From assembly GCA_033032175.1 (NCBI GenBank), contig CM065328.1, forward strand, positions 8,370,690-8,434,689: a stretch of DNA of 64,000 nt, given 5' to 3'. The DNA is from Saturnia japonica. Taxonomy: Eukaryota; Arthropoda; Insecta; Lepidoptera; Saturniidae. Below, piece by piece: positions 52,248-55,692 of this stretch. Below the pieces are notes generated by a model. That model searched no databases. It worked only from the letters and a program-made list of their open reading frames with translations, and was not told where the DNA came from. A program made the position numbers and the translations under genes. Each line of letters starts with the position of its first letter. Positions within the stretch are counted from its first letter, which is position 1.

Positions 52248-52838
52248 TGCATTACAATTTGTACTTAGGTATTTGAATAGTCACACTTAGTCACAAATGA
52301 ATGCCACCCAGGGTATGGTGTATAAATTATACATTTTGAGGTAATATAACTTAAAGATAAATTGTTATAAAGTCTATTAATCTAGACGTGGATAGTGTAT
52401 GCGTAATATATCAACGGATACTTAATACAAACACTTTAATTACGATAGATGCCTCGTGGATATTTGTGTCAGTGAAGATAGCTACGAGACGTGATGAATA
52501 AAGTGTATTTGATGTGACATCTCTTACCAGGCATAAGAAATTAACAAACGATTTCCTCCATTGACTACTATATTTTTGTTTATAAAATTGGATTTTTTTT
52601 TCTTTGCATAAAATAAATATTGAGATGCATTTACTACAGTTTTTTTTAAAGCTATGTGACTAAACTCAGTTATTTAAAAACATAATTAGTAAAATATTGA
52701 ATACGTGTTTACTAAGTTTACTGATCTGAACAATACACGTAGAAATACTTACATCGACGCCAGGCATCACAGTACTAACGCTAAAATGATGTGTTATAAT
52801 CATTTGCAAGCTCCTTATGTAGCGCTCTCGTTTAGAAT
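8798..52838 (-). CDS. Dscam-like cell adhesion receptor, C-terminal part (29 exons, whole gene span)
   Basis: This entry is the span of a multi-exon Dscam-family gene; its exons are listed separately. Joining them gives 4,223 nt: two bases that complete a codon, then 1,407 codons including the stop. The product is a type I membrane protein. Its ectodomain reads Ig4 (end), Ig5-Ig9, FN3 1-4, Ig10, FN3 5-6, followed by one helix and a tail of about 125 residues. This domain order is diagnostic of Dscam, whose members mediate homophilic recognition in axon guidance and self-avoidance. Every exon boundary is GT/AG on the minus strand and neighbouring phases agree once two one-base indels (in the exons at 34288 and 25309) are allowed for. 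The N-terminal Ig1-Ig3 and signal peptide are outside the window. No duplicated exon arrays were seen, so a Dscam2/3/4-type paralogue is likelier than Dscam1. The exact paralogue is not resolved. Confidence 0.93.
9180..9257 (-). CDS. Dscam-like exon: cytoplasmic tail part 3
   Basis: The exon encodes [20 protein letters not shown] and ITAMPK, a Ser/Asp-rich stretch with possible casein-kinase-type sites (inference). The acceptor is CTCCACAG and the donor GTAAGTTC. The phase is 1 in and 1 out. It is separated from the previous exon by an intron of about 7.7 kb. Confidence 0.83.
9317..9665 (-). other. Coding-like segments of unknown origin in an intron
   Basis: On the minus strand about 9665-9500 reads [20 protein letters not shown] and [17 protein letters not shown], ending in a stop. 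A second frame (9505-9317) reads [20 protein letters not shown] and [12 protein letters not shown]. Base composition is richer than the surroundings. They could be remnants of a transposon protein, but I recognise no family. Confidence 0.35.
11290..11530 (+). repeat. SINE family C copy
   Basis: Contains GAACCTGATCTTTCGGTGAA, GCCCGCCTGGCTAGCTACC, CTGTTCCGGCAACTGCAC and GGGCCATATCGTCACTTAAG in the family order. The frame 11334-11534 is chance. Confidence 0.75.
11896..11927. repeat. AT-rich palindrome
   Basis: Contains the perfect 18-bp palindrome ATTCATATTAATATGAAT, overlapping ATGAATATTCAT. It may form a hairpin; function unknown. Confidence 0.8.
12200..13060 (+). repeat. Degenerate lepidopteran repeat
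   Basis: Contains GTTAGAACGGGCTAACATCT, TTTCATCCGAATCCGTTTAG and AATTGGTTCAGCTGTTTAGA, ending ATGTATAATATTAGTTTGAA. These are common motifs of long interspersed repeats whose coding part is lost. A similar start lies at 1270-1400. Confidence 0.5.
13965..14175 (+). repeat. SINE family C copy with readable B box
   Basis: Begins TGGTACAGTGGTATTGTG, with GGATTCGAATC as the B box, then AATAAGCCTGAAC and GCTTGGCTAACTCCTACCCT. This copy shows the tRNA origin best. Confidence 0.75.
14180..15669. other. Intronic sequence, mostly featureless
   Basis: A segment at 15130-15340 (TTGTTCTCATTGCGCACTTG, CTTACAGCTCGTCAGATTTC) resembles 38040-38150 and 50365-50410 and is probably a degenerate repeat. Otherwise nothing is recognised. 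Confidence 0.5.
15670..15860. repeat. MITE-like repeat with internal dyad
   Basis: GCTGCGCATCCACTAAGAGA, GATGTGCGAGATAGCTAAGT, then in reverse CACATCTCTCGCACATATTC. This familiar lepidopteran repeat carries a GTGCGAGA dyad. The ends are not defined. Confidence 0.5.
16919..17032 (-). CDS. Dscam-like exon: cytoplasmic tail part 2 with conserved PYAxF motif
   Basis: The exon encodes [15 protein letters not shown], similar to the conserved Dscam tail segment with PYATF-type motif, then [19 protein letters not shown]. The acceptor is ATATAG and the donor GTAAGTTT. The phase is 1 in and 1 out. The intron just 5' of it contains the 93-bp satellite. Confidence 0.92.
17090..18070. repeat. Satellite: 93-bp repeat made of about 31-bp palindromic monomers
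   Basis: From about 17409 to 18060 a 93-bp unit repeats about seven times, measured by the motif GCGTAATATAC at 17409, 17502, 17595, 17690, 17783, 17876 and 17969. Each unit holds three related segments of about 31 bp with a dyad such as ACGGTTTTTACACCGT or ACGGCTTTAAACCGT. From 17090 to 17409 the same motifs occur as diverged single monomers. Since 93 is a multiple of 3, repeated peptides appear in translation; these are not genes. It fills most of an intron of the Dscam-like gene. Confidence 0.95.
18411..18640 (+). repeat. LINE 3' tail (TTTTGATTTTGA-ending family)
   Basis: GTACAGTTGGAAGAAAAACC, CTAGCCAGTTCTTCTCG, GTAGTGTTTTGACGT and AAGTGCCTTCTTAGGG are shared in order with 21066-21215. 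It ends near TTTTTTGATTTTGA, typical of CR1/L2-type LINE tails in Lepidoptera. Confidence 0.7.
18779..18933 (-). CDS. Dscam-like exon: cytoplasmic tail part 1
   Basis: The exon encodes [20 protein letters not shown], then [20 protein letters not shown]. It is rich in tyrosines that could be phosphorylated or used as sorting signals (inference). The acceptor AACTAG was chosen because it alone gives phase 2 entry; a nearby CAG would not. The donor is GTAATAT and the exit phase 1. Confidence 0.88.
18991..19359. mobile_element. Candidate MITE with TA target duplication
   Basis: The ends are inverted: TGGAGGGT at the left and ACCCTCCA at the right, each next to TA, with a second inverted block GAAAAAGTGTCC further in. 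The size is about 369 bp and there is no transposase. The structure fits a Tc1/mariner-driven nonautonomous element. It sits about 60 bp from the splice acceptor of the exon at 18779-18933. Confidence 0.75.
19600..20040. repeat. Direct-duplication cluster
   Basis: A block of about 75 bp starting TGTATAACAAAAAACTCGCG at 19789 recurs at 19934, nearly unchanged apart from a few bases inserted or lost. Just upstream, the segment with CTATCTATTCAAGCTAT occurs twice (near 19630 and 19725). The region is intronic and noncoding. Confidence 0.8.
20140..20335 (-). repeat. Family D copy, inverted
   Basis: The reverse complement shows CAAACAAGCATACGATCCGG and GTAAGCTGCTACCGTAGC. The nearby GGGACAGTCCGACTGG may be its far end. 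Confidence 0.5.
20748..20865 (-). CDS. Dscam-like exon: juxtamembrane and transmembrane segment
   Basis: The exon encodes [13 protein letters not shown] followed by a 19-21 residue hydrophobic helix ([19 protein letters not shown]), then FILLKRHR, a basic stop-transfer sequence. This matches the single membrane span of Dscam. The acceptor is CTACACAG and the donor GTAAGTATG. The phase is 1 in and 2 out. Confidence 0.96.
21066..21215 (+). repeat. LINE 3' tail, same family
   Basis: GTACAGTTGGAAAAAAATCG, TTGCTAGTTCTTCTCCG, GCAGTAGTGTTTTGACGT and a TTTTGATTTTGATAG end. An inverted sliver (CCTAAGAAGGCACTTAT) also occurs at 28898-28914. Confidence 0.7.
21350..21760 (+). pseudogene. Non-LTR retrotransposon RT C-terminal fragment
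   Basis: The plus frame 21370-21702 encodes [40 protein letters not shown] and [20 protein letters not shown]. These are the end of an endonuclease-reverse transcriptase LINE ORF, with the RWFGHVxRM and GRGRPRT motifs. The frame ends at a stop after CQYRNK, with a 3' UTR containing CTACCCCGTTGGGTGAGAGG. The catalytic RT core is absent: a 5'-truncated copy with an undamaged reading frame. Confidence 0.85.
21761..24007. other. Intronic sequence without recognised features
   Basis: AT-rich. A piece near 23370-23640 (CACACCCGTGTAAGACTCG ... GGTGAAGCCTTACG) resembles repeat ends. The open frames at 23333 and 23815 show no family signal. Confidence 0.5.
24008..24340. mobile_element. Fold-back element with about 72-bp inverted arms
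   Basis: The left arm 24008-24082 and right arm 24269-24340 are imperfect reverse complements. Shared features are GGCCGAGAG, TGACGTCTGTCAC/GTGACAGACATCA and CGACACAAAATGGC. About 185 bp lie between. No coding capacity is seen. It is probably a nonautonomous DNA transposon, but true ends and target duplication are unclear. Confidence 0.65.
24514..24949. mobile_element. Candidate TIR element (TGCACGCCTCATA ends)
   Basis: TGCACGCCTCATA at 24514 and its reverse complement ending at about 24949 bound a 436-bp AT-rich block. The inner bases GCG also match after a short gap. I could not find a clear target duplication, so the outer limits may be wrong. Confidence 0.5.
25309..25502 (-). CDS. Dscam-like exon: second half of FN3 domain 6, with a one-base frame break
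   Basis: The 3' part reads [18 protein letters not shown] and ends FATKTVDG, a clear FN3 end. The expected residues just before it ([10 protein letters not shown], matching Y-x-V-x-x-L-x-P) are in the neighbouring frame. That frame starts in the right phase at an acceptor after a T run (AAG before 25502). The exon is one base too long (194 nt) for the next exon's phase, so one extra base lies in the TCTCTC tract near 25403-25415. If the exon started at an internal AG instead, no indel would be needed, but the FN3 pattern would be lost. The first 20 residues are an unusual insert. Confidence 0.82.
25730..25990 (+). mobile_element. tRNA-derived SINE family C, nearly full copy
   Basis: Order of shared blocks: a degenerate GTTCGATGTGAGTTT head, GCAATAAGTCTGAAC, GCGCTTGGCTAGCTACC, TTGAAATTCAGTCGCCAAGC, TTTTCCGGTAGC and GCCACATCGTC. 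The same blocks occur at 11290-11530, 13965-14175, 39195-39365 (inverted), 63120-63375 and partly at 115-240 and 54240-54310. Confidence 0.75.
26062..26222 (-). CDS. Dscam-like exon: first half of FN3 domain 6
   Basis: The exon encodes [18 protein letters not shown], then [18 protein letters not shown] and [15 protein letters not shown]. The WxDGGC motif is highly conserved in the last FN3 of Dscam proteins. The phase is 1 in and 0 out, with the strong donor GTGAGTATT. Confidence 0.95.
26780..26960 (+). repeat. Family D copy
   Basis: GGCAAACAAGCTTGATAGTA, CATCTTGAACCCCTCTTCCC and AGGGAGCTCAGGAAACCCTA. Intronic. Confidence 0.6.
27074..27274 (-). CDS. Dscam-like exon: second half of FN3 domain 5
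   Basis: The exon encodes [19 protein letters not shown], then [18 protein letters not shown] and [17 protein letters not shown]. The GLxxGTxYxxRVTA motif is classic FN3. The acceptor CCCATAG was chosen over AAGs some 20 bases upstream because it alone fits the phase. The donor is GTAAAG. Confidence 0.93.
27784..27975 (-). CDS. Dscam-like exon: end of Ig10 and start of FN3 domain 5
   Basis: The exon encodes [19 protein letters not shown], which closes Ig10, then [20 protein letters not shown], which starts FN3 domain 5. I placed the donor at GTATAAG (just below 27784) because it keeps the phase and gives FSY-G-YNLTW with the next exon. A second GTAAGT lies a few bases further and would bring the frame to a stop. 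Confidence 0.92.
28276..28455 (-). CDS. Dscam-like exon: first half of Ig10
   Basis: The exon encodes [37 protein letters not shown] and DDSLLIK. The first cysteine, GxPPPxxxW and the DxSLLIK E strand are present. The donor is GTTAGTAAA. The phase is 1 in and 1 out. Confidence 0.94.
28653..28840 (-). CDS. Dscam-like exon: second half of FN3 domain 4
   Basis: The exon encodes [18 protein letters not shown] and [18 protein letters not shown], the YxxWVTAxTxxGEGxxS signature specific to the last FN3 before Ig10. The phase is 2 in and 1 out. Confidence 0.95.
29460..29589 (-). CDS. Dscam-like exon: first half of FN3 domain 4
   Basis: The exon encodes [33 protein letters not shown] and [14 protein letters not shown] and SWxxPxxPNGxLxxFTVY are strong FN3 landmarks of Dscam. 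The phase is 1 in and 2 out. Confidence 0.95.
30181..30333 (-). CDS. Dscam-like exon: second half of FN3 domain 3
   Basis: The exon encodes [18 protein letters not shown] and [20 protein letters not shown], the L-x-x-Y-T-N-Y-x-I-x-V motif and the GxGPxS hairpin. The acceptor is GTGCAG and the donor GTAAGTTTC. The phase is 1 in and 1 out. Confidence 0.95.
30966..30988 (+). repeat. AC microsatellite
   Basis: An interrupted CA run (ACACACACGCACACAC), intronic. Confidence 0.9.
31250..31384 (-). CDS. Dscam-like exon: first half of FN3 domain 3
   Basis: The exon encodes [36 protein letters not shown] and GYTVLYAAQ. The LRVSWxPPxxxxxxGxxxGYxV pattern is the FN3 first half. The phase is 1 in and 1 out. 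Confidence 0.95.
32005..32215 (+). repeat. Family E copy
   Basis: ATGATTTTGAAGAGTTTCC, ATGTTCGAAGTTGAAGGTCC and AAACAAAGAAGTTATGGGTA in the family order. Confidence 0.7.
32740..32822 (-). CDS. Dscam-like exon: end of FN3 domain 2
   Basis: The exon encodes [20 protein letters not shown] and QDTREG, the F-G strands with the conserved A-x-N-xxGxGPxS motif. The phase is 2 in and 1 out. Confidence 0.94.
33555..33665 (+). repeat. CR1-like LINE 3' UTR fragment
   Basis: Resembles 6577-6690: GGTGGTCACCACT, TTGGACTATAAAGTGCTT and a following GGCAC in the same order. It is intronic, antisense to the Dscam-like gene. Confidence 0.65.
33805..33895 (-). CDS. Dscam-like exon: middle of FN3 domain 2
   Basis: This 91-nt exon encodes [20 protein letters not shown] followed by [11 protein letters not shown], the E strand with the xGLxxGxxY motif that continues into the next exon. 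The acceptor is TACAG and the donor GTAATC. The phase is 1 in and 2 out. Confidence 0.9.
34288..34439 (-). CDS. Dscam-like exon: first half of FN3 domain 2, with a one-base frame break
   Basis: The exon starts [15 protein letters not shown] and LRVRWLPPP, a normal FN3 start. From about 34366 downward the original frame soon reaches TAA. The frame one base over reads [19 protein letters not shown], exactly the FN3 continuation expected. The exon is 152 nt, but the phases of both neighbours require 153. One base therefore appears to be missing near 34351-34366, next to a short CCC/GGG run. This could be an assembly error, a polymorphism or real damage. Confidence 0.88.
34770..35035 (+). repeat. 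Interspersed repeat family E
   Basis: CTTCAATGATTTTGTAGAG, TGTATCTTCGAAGCTGAAGG, CCCCTATCTAACAAAAAAAG and AAACAAAGAAGTTATGG, then TGAAGTCTTTAAAAA. Copies lie at 32005-32215 and 3890-4010, and inverted at 46925-47110. Local frames are spurious. Confidence 0.7.
35165..35285 (-). repeat. CR1-like LINE 3' UTR fragment, inverted
   Basis: The reverse complement contains GGCATGACAGCAGCGACCG, CTTGGTAGTCACCGTTG and CGCTTACCATCA, matching 6577-6680 in order. Confidence 0.7.
35543..35679 (-). CDS. Dscam-like exon: second half of FN3 domain 1
   Basis: The exon encodes [18 protein letters not shown], the L-x-P-x-x-x-Y-x-x-R-V motif of FN3 strands E-F, and ends VRFTTAEE. The acceptor is TTAG and the donor GTAAGCTC. 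The phase is 2 in and 1 out. Confidence 0.94.
35989..36154 (-). CDS. Dscam-like exon: first half of FN3 domain 1
   Basis: The exon begins [18 protein letters not shown] and continues VKLSWRDM, then [11 protein letters not shown]. These are the PxxP start, the SVxLSW B strand and the YxLQ C' strand of a fibronectin type III domain. The phase is 1 in and 2 out. Confidence 0.94.
36591..36739 (-). CDS. Dscam-like exon: second half of Ig9
   Basis: The exon encodes [18 protein letters not shown] and [18 protein letters not shown], the E-F-G strands with the second cysteine and the N-x-FG hairpin. The phase is 2 in and 1 out; the next exon completes Glu before PPIPPTDL. Confidence 0.95.
37090..37234 (-). 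CDS. Dscam-like exon: first half of Ig9
   Basis: The exon encodes [19 protein letters not shown], then [20 protein letters not shown]. The GD-x-PI-x-I-x-W motif is very typical of Dscam Ig9. The phase is 1 in and 2 out (AG). Confidence 0.96.
37713..37889 (-). CDS. Dscam-like exon: second half of Ig8
   Basis: The exon contains [19 protein letters not shown] followed by [20 protein letters not shown]. The NGSL turn, DAGxYxC motif and N-GVG hairpin match Dscam Ig8. The acceptor is CCAG and the donor GTAAGTG. The phase is 1 in and 1 out. Confidence 0.95.
38253..38475 (+). mobile_element. tRNA-derived SINE
   Basis: The head has a tRNA-like A box (TGGCGCAGTGGTAG) and B box (GGGTTCGATCC). A body follows with AGCTTTGCTTAGTTTGGAAT and an end at CATATTTATTTATT. 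The body recurs at 55570-55675 without the head. It is intronic. It is not a functional tRNA because the cloverleaf does not close and a long tail follows. Confidence 0.85.
39010..39129 (-). CDS. Dscam-like exon: first half of Ig8
   Basis: The exon encodes [13 protein letters not shown], the characteristic VAPRW-x-x-EP start of Dscam Ig8, then [19 protein letters not shown] and HWLKKDG. The first cysteine and core Trp are present. The acceptor is ATTTTAG and the donor GTGAGT. The phase is 1 in and 1 out. Confidence 0.96.
39195..39370 (-). repeat. SINE family C copy, inverted and partial
   Basis: The reverse complement reads TGTGAGTTCGAAACCCAGC, TTTGGCTAGCTACCACCCTC and AAAAATTATTGCCAAGC. It lies in an intron of the receptor, in the same sense. 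Confidence 0.65.
39371..40955. other. Intron; nothing recognised
   Basis: AT-rich sequence between the Ig7 and Ig8 exons, with no coding or repeat signal that I can support. Confidence 0.5.
40956..41091 (-). CDS. Dscam-like exon: second half of Ig7
   Basis: The reading contains [19 protein letters not shown] and [17 protein letters not shown]. This matches the Dscam pattern of lIkdvs-hsGxYtC-atN-aakvn. The position before Gly is Cys (EHCG), an extra cysteine beyond the canonical pair, where Ser is usual. Entry is phase 0 and exit phase 1. Confidence 0.95.
41709..42126 (-). CDS. Dscam-like exon: rest of Ig6 and first half of Ig7
   Basis: This is the largest exon seen (418 nt). It begins [11 protein letters not shown], with the Ig6 core Trp, then has a basic stretch ([12 protein letters not shown]) longer than usual between the C and E strands. 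It continues with [16 protein letters not shown], the second Ig6 cysteine. Ig7 starts at [13 protein letters not shown] with [14 protein letters not shown] B-strand residues ([10 protein letters not shown]) and [10 protein letters not shown]. The exon ends in phase 0 at HLK. In Dscam1 the Ig7 region is where a large alternative exon array sits; here I see a single copy. Confidence 0.95.
42127..43914. other. Intron; nothing recognised
   Basis: AT-rich. Short frames at 42920-43291 are not protein-like, and there is an ATT run near 43640. Confidence 0.5.
43915..44185 (+). repeat. Family D copy
   Basis: CACCTGATAGCAAACGGCTA, CTGTAGCCTAGATGC, GCCAATCTTGAACCACCTTA, CTCACCGCAGGAATACAACA and CCCAAGTAGAGAG. 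The Jockey insertion lies about 150 bp downstream. Confidence 0.7.
44339..45298 (+). pseudogene. Truncated Jockey reverse transcriptase ORF
   Basis: The 319-codon frame starts in the target duplication, so its first Met codons are not native. Element sequence begins at [19 protein letters not shown], followed by the catalytic [13 protein letters not shown]. Then come the thumb ([13 protein letters not shown]) and the C-terminal region common to Jockey-clade LINEs ([17 protein letters not shown]). The endonuclease and fingers domains are missing, so it cannot move on its own. The frame that remains is open to its stop, consistent with a young copy. Confidence 0.93.
44349..45821 (+). mobile_element. 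5'-truncated Jockey-type non-LTR retrotransposon
   Basis: This LINE is truncated within its RT and ends in an 18-base A tail (45804-45821). A perfect 11-bp duplication TTATGTTACGC flanks it (44338-44348 and 45822-45832), so the insertion is recent. The 3' UTR is about 500 bp. It sits in an intron, antisense to the Dscam-like gene. Confidence 0.95.
45833..46924. other. Intron; nothing but a microsatellite
   Basis: AT-rich, with the TA/CATA run noted separately. Confidence 0.5.
46505..46540 (+). repeat. TA and CATA microsatellite
   Basis: A TA run followed by (CATA)n, intronic. Confidence 0.9.
46925..47110 (-). repeat. Family E copy, inverted
   Basis: The reverse complement contains TCAATGATTTTTGAGGAGTT, GTATCTTCGAAATAGAAG and CATAAACAAAGAAGTTATG. 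Confidence 0.7.
47333..47423 (-). CDS. Dscam-like exon: start of Ig6
   Basis: The exon encodes [18 protein letters not shown] followed by [10 protein letters not shown]. That is a complete A-B-C start of an Ig domain with the first cysteine and the GYP turn seen in many Dscam Ig domains. The acceptor is ATTTTAG and the donor GTAAGTC. It leaves in phase 2 with AG, giving Arg with the next exon (PVREIAW). Confidence 0.93.
47580..48040. repeat. Four degenerate tandem units of about 110-135 bp
   Basis: Similar segments start near 47589, 47699, 47831 and 47964. Each has a TGACAATTCTTAT-like start, a (T)CAATT core, GTGTAC and an ATCGG/ACCGG end. They are strongly diverged. The final unit ends in the ACAAACAGACAGACAGAC tail seen in many lepidopteran repeats. 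Confidence 0.6.
49236..49387 (-). CDS. Dscam-like exon: second half of Ig5
   Basis: The reading includes [18 protein letters not shown], the E-F strands with the DxGxYxC-type motif and the second cysteine, then a G strand ending RLNVF. The acceptor is CTACAG and the donor GTAATT. The phase is 2 in and 1 out, so the last codon is completed as Gly by the next exon, giving the GPP junction typical of Dscam Ig5/Ig6. Confidence 0.93.
50075..50324 (-). mobile_element. Short 3' fragment of the same Jockey LINE, with long poly(A)
   Basis: 56 T residues (50075-50130; a poly(A) tail on the minus strand) are followed by about 194 bp that nearly match 45610-45803 in reverse. A perfect 12-bp duplication TCTTCAAAATGC (50063-50074 and 50325-50336) marks the ends. 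The open frames here are chance. Confidence 0.94.
50600..50780 (+). pseudogene. Non-LTR retrotransposon fragment next to a Dscam-like exon
   Basis: The frame reads [20 protein letters not shown] and [14 protein letters not shown], the WMDCVKxDM and DRREWK end of an endonuclease-reverse transcriptase. The open frame runs on to 50828, past the exon edge at 50809, by chance. Confidence 0.7.
50809..50900 (-). CDS. Dscam-like exon: first half of Ig5
   Basis: The exon encodes VSLHCTVNG, with the B-strand cysteine, and FVWERDG, with the core tryptophan of an Ig fold. The acceptor is TTCACAG and the donor is GTAAGATG. It enters in phase 0 and leaves with AG (phase 2), completing Arg before YSIGQT in the next exon. 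A LINE remnant on the opposite strand lies about 40 bp from its donor end. Confidence 0.9.
50901..52752. other. Intron with no clear feature
   Basis: A fragment near 51588-51615 (CCCGTGCGAAGCTCGGTTGC) resembles repeat ends. The AT microsatellite is listed separately. Confidence 0.5.
52212..52244 (+). repeat. AT microsatellite
   Basis: About 16 AT dinucleotides, intronic. Confidence 0.95.
52753..52838 (-). CDS. Dscam-like exon: end of Ig4 and start of Ig5
   Basis: The exon is bounded by a T-rich acceptor ending TTTTAG and a strong GTAAGTATT donor. It enters in phase 1 and leaves in phase 0. The reading contains [12 protein letters not shown], which fits the last strand of an Ig domain, and then [10 protein letters not shown], the A strand leading into VSLHC of the next exon. 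This is the most 5' exon that joins cleanly. It shows little family similarity on its own, so support comes mostly from splice signals and phase. Confidence 0.7.
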
Positions 52839-53316
52839 CTAAAACAAAAAAGCTTACAGTATTATTTACACAAAAAACTTTTCAGTAAAAAACAAAATAT
52901 TATTTTATTGTGTTAGACGTAATCCCACAAGACATTAGATGATGAAAATAATAATATACCACGACTAAAAAGGTACTTGGTTTTTTTTTACAACTACTGT
53001 CTTATGGCGATAAGAACTTGGTATTAGATTTTCAAATTGTAAGCAGTGCTAACTAGTTAAACACAAAAATTTAACTACCGCACTGATAAAAACTAAAGAG
53101 TTTTACTGATCGTTTTCTCCACAGTATTTAAACTCAATTTTGAAACTCGTATTCGAACGTTTTCCTCTTTTAATTTGATAAGTAAATTTTTGAAATAGTT
53201 TTTTTTTTGAAACATGCTATGTGGGAAGCTTAAAAGTTATATGTTGAAAAAAAATAAACTATTGAAGAATATTTAATATAAAACAGAATACACTATTTGT
53301 TTTAAAAAATACGTAC

Positions 53317-53390
53317 CACCGGACTGTATTAAAATCGTTTCGCCGTTTCCACTGCGAACATTGACATCCTGCGTCATATTAAAAAATGAT
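53317..53390 (-). CDS. Candidate extra exon upstream of the Dscam-like gene (uncertain)
   Basis: This 74-nt interval has a T-rich acceptor (TTTACAG), a donor GTACGT and one open frame, NMTQDVNVRSGNGETILIQS. It is more GC-rich than its surroundings. The exit phase (1) fits the next exon, but the residues lack the YxCxAxN motif expected at the end of Ig4. It may be an unusual exon, an alternative exon or chance. Confidence 0.25.
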
Positions 53391-53633
53391 CTGTAAAAAA
53401 AATTACGACGGAACCAATTATTTTTAATGATTTGTAACCGATACCTTCCTGTGAATAGGGAATTCATTGGATATTTTCCTTCTTTATAATGATGAAAGGA
53501 ATTTTCCTTTTCTTAGAAATCTATGATATTTCTCTGGCTTCTTTGATAACTCCATCCTTTTGTCAATTATTAATATAATAATTTATTTATTAATCTATAT
53601 CTTATGTATAAATAGGTTTTGGTATATATTAGG

Positions 53634-54180
53634 TACTAGCTGTGCCCCACGGTTTCACCCGTGTTAATTTTATACGACAAACATCGCCAACGCATTCGTG
53701 TAGGCAATTTTTTATACCTTTGTATAAAAGTATCGACATTTTTACAAGGAATAAATTATTTATTAATTATTATTTCTGCCTCGTTAGCCTAGTGGTCGTA
53801 AGCGCGACTGCTATGAGCGAGGTCCTGGGTTCGAATCCCAGGTCGAGCTGTTGGGTTTTTCCTATGAAATTCTCAGTAGCAGCTCGAAGTTTGGTTTCGT
53901 GTCCGATTAATGGCAATAGAATCGCCCCCTATTACATGAGACCTAAAAATATACTCGGCGAACTGTGGGTGTACATTATAGTACACCTCTGCCTAACCCT
54001 TCGGAGAACACAGGCGTGATGGTATGTATGTATTTAATTATATTATAAATTACTCACTGATACTGTAACTTTATATTGGTGGAAGAATTTTGAAAATTGG
54101 TTCAGTAGTTTTTGAGTTTATCCATTACAAACAAAAAACCAAATCTTTCCTTTTTATAATATTGTTATAGATATAACATC
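53634..54180 (+). repeat. Host repeat around the SINE
   Basis: Begins ACTAGCTGTGCCCCACGG, with its hairpin partner CGGTTTCACCCGTG, and ends TATAATATTGTTATAGAT after TTGGTTCAGTAGTTTTTGAG. These ends are familiar from lepidopteran interspersed repeats. The SINE at 53775 is inserted within it. Confidence 0.65.
53775..54035 (+). mobile_element. tRNA-derived SINE, second family
   Basis: Starts GCCTCGTTAGCCTAGTGGTC (A box) with TGGGTTCGAATCCCAGG (B box). The body contains ATCGCCCCCTATTACATGAG and CCTAACCCTTCGGAGAACAC and ends GTATGTATGTAT. It is nested inside a repeat that starts near 53634 with CTAGCTGTGCCCCACGG and ends near 54180. A long spurious frame overlaps it. Confidence 0.85.
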
Positions 54181-54239
54181 GAATAATTTTACTATCCACT
54201 ACATTGTAAACAATAATTTCATTGACGATGATTTAATAA

Positions 54240-54310
54240 AATATGGCAGTGGTATCGTGCACGGACATCGCGCTGATCAATGTGAAACCTCTCTTTTCGG
54301 TGGCATTTTT
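54240..54310 (+). repeat. SINE family C head fragment
   Basis: TGGCAGTGGTATCGTGCAC, an A-box-like start, and AACCTCTCTTTTCGGTGG. Only the head is recognisable. Confidence 0.5.
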
Positions 54311-55569
54311 AACAAATACACCTACATACATACAACAAATAAAGCGATTAACTTATTTAATAAGGGAAATAATAAATTGAAACTAGTATTCGAATTGAAG
54401 TTACTCAAGTAGCAAACCTGAAACTAATTATTATTGTGCGAGATAAATTTTTTCAAGCTAAAAAAAAATCGGATAAGTAGCCTGTAGAACTTGCACCATG
54501 AGGGTTTCGAACTTTTTACATTACTTACCGTACGTTATTTTATAATCTTTTACATATATACTGTTTATATACTATCTTTATGTATCTACCTCAAACTGTC
54601 CGTCTGTCTGTCTGTTAGTGCGTTTATAACTCAGGAACCACTCGGTGATATTTATTATTATTTTATAGATGTTTATACTAAAAGGTTTAGGCTACGTTTA
54701 CTAACGTTATGTAACAAAACTAGGAAAAACAAGTGATGATATTCAGTGGCGAAGCTAAGTAACCAAAGGCCCTGGGGCAAAAAATAAACTAGGGCCCCAA
54801 CTAAGCTATTTAAAATCGTTTATTGCGTATTCGCCGTTTTCCGAATTCGATGTACTCCAGATTTGTCGTAATCCAGATTTGTCGTAATAAGTCGACTCCA
54901 TAATAATAATAATAGGTCTTATGTTTATAGTTTGTAAATCAGAGTCCGAGGGGCCCCCTGGACTTGGGCATGCGGCGTTGTCCGCATGACGATGCGCTCA
55001 CGTTTCTAAGCGGTCTGTCTTATGAGCGGGAAGTAGCGAAAGGGAGTGGTTTTGATATGGTAGGTTTTGCTGGAAATATTTAATACCTAATAATTAACAC
55101 GCACCCACAAGTACCGTATATACATTTATATGCATTTAGTAAAAAACTGTTTATTTAACATTACTAACAGACACTTTAATTTTATTAATTGTATAGATGA
55201 CTTAGATTTTGGCATTACGTTTTTAAGACTTTATTTTCGAGAATCACTACACTGTAAAATGTGATCTGTTTTTTTTATTTACTCGTCGCAAAAAAATAAA
55301 TTTCACATGAAAAATTTCCTTTATCAGAACGCGTACTGAGTAAATCTGTTAAAACTGGTTATATTGATGGATAGGGAAAAATCTTGTATTTTTATAATAT
55401 TATCCTTATTCCGCATCTTAGCTGCCTTATCATTGCGTTCTTTAAGACTTTTTCCATTGTATCTGTTTATTTATTTATTCGGTGCTCCAACTGAGTACCT
55501 ACATATATTTAAACAGACATCTTGGTGCAGTTGTAGTAAGTCCTAATATTTGAGACGTTTAAATATATC

Positions 55570-55680
55570 TATATATGTATGTATATCAGTTGTTTAGTTA
55601 CCACAAGCTTTGCTTAGTTTGGAATTAAATGGTCGTGTGAGAAATTGCGTCCCCATAGTTATTATTATTATTAATCATCG
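55570..55680 (+). repeat. Tail of the same SINE family
   Basis: Shares GTATATCAG, TTGTTTAGTTACCA and AGCTTTGCTTAGTTTGGAAT with 38390-38470 and ends in an ATT microsatellite. The tRNA-like head is missing. Confidence 0.75.
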
Positions 55681-55692
55681 TTTTGTCCTTTT

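Noticed and set aside
53779..53850. Apparent tRNA gene
   Set aside because: A and B boxes are present, but the acceptor ends do not pair well and a SINE body follows.
53642..54019. Open frame of 125 codons
   Set aside because: It runs through a tRNA-derived SINE and its host repeat; no protein family is visible.
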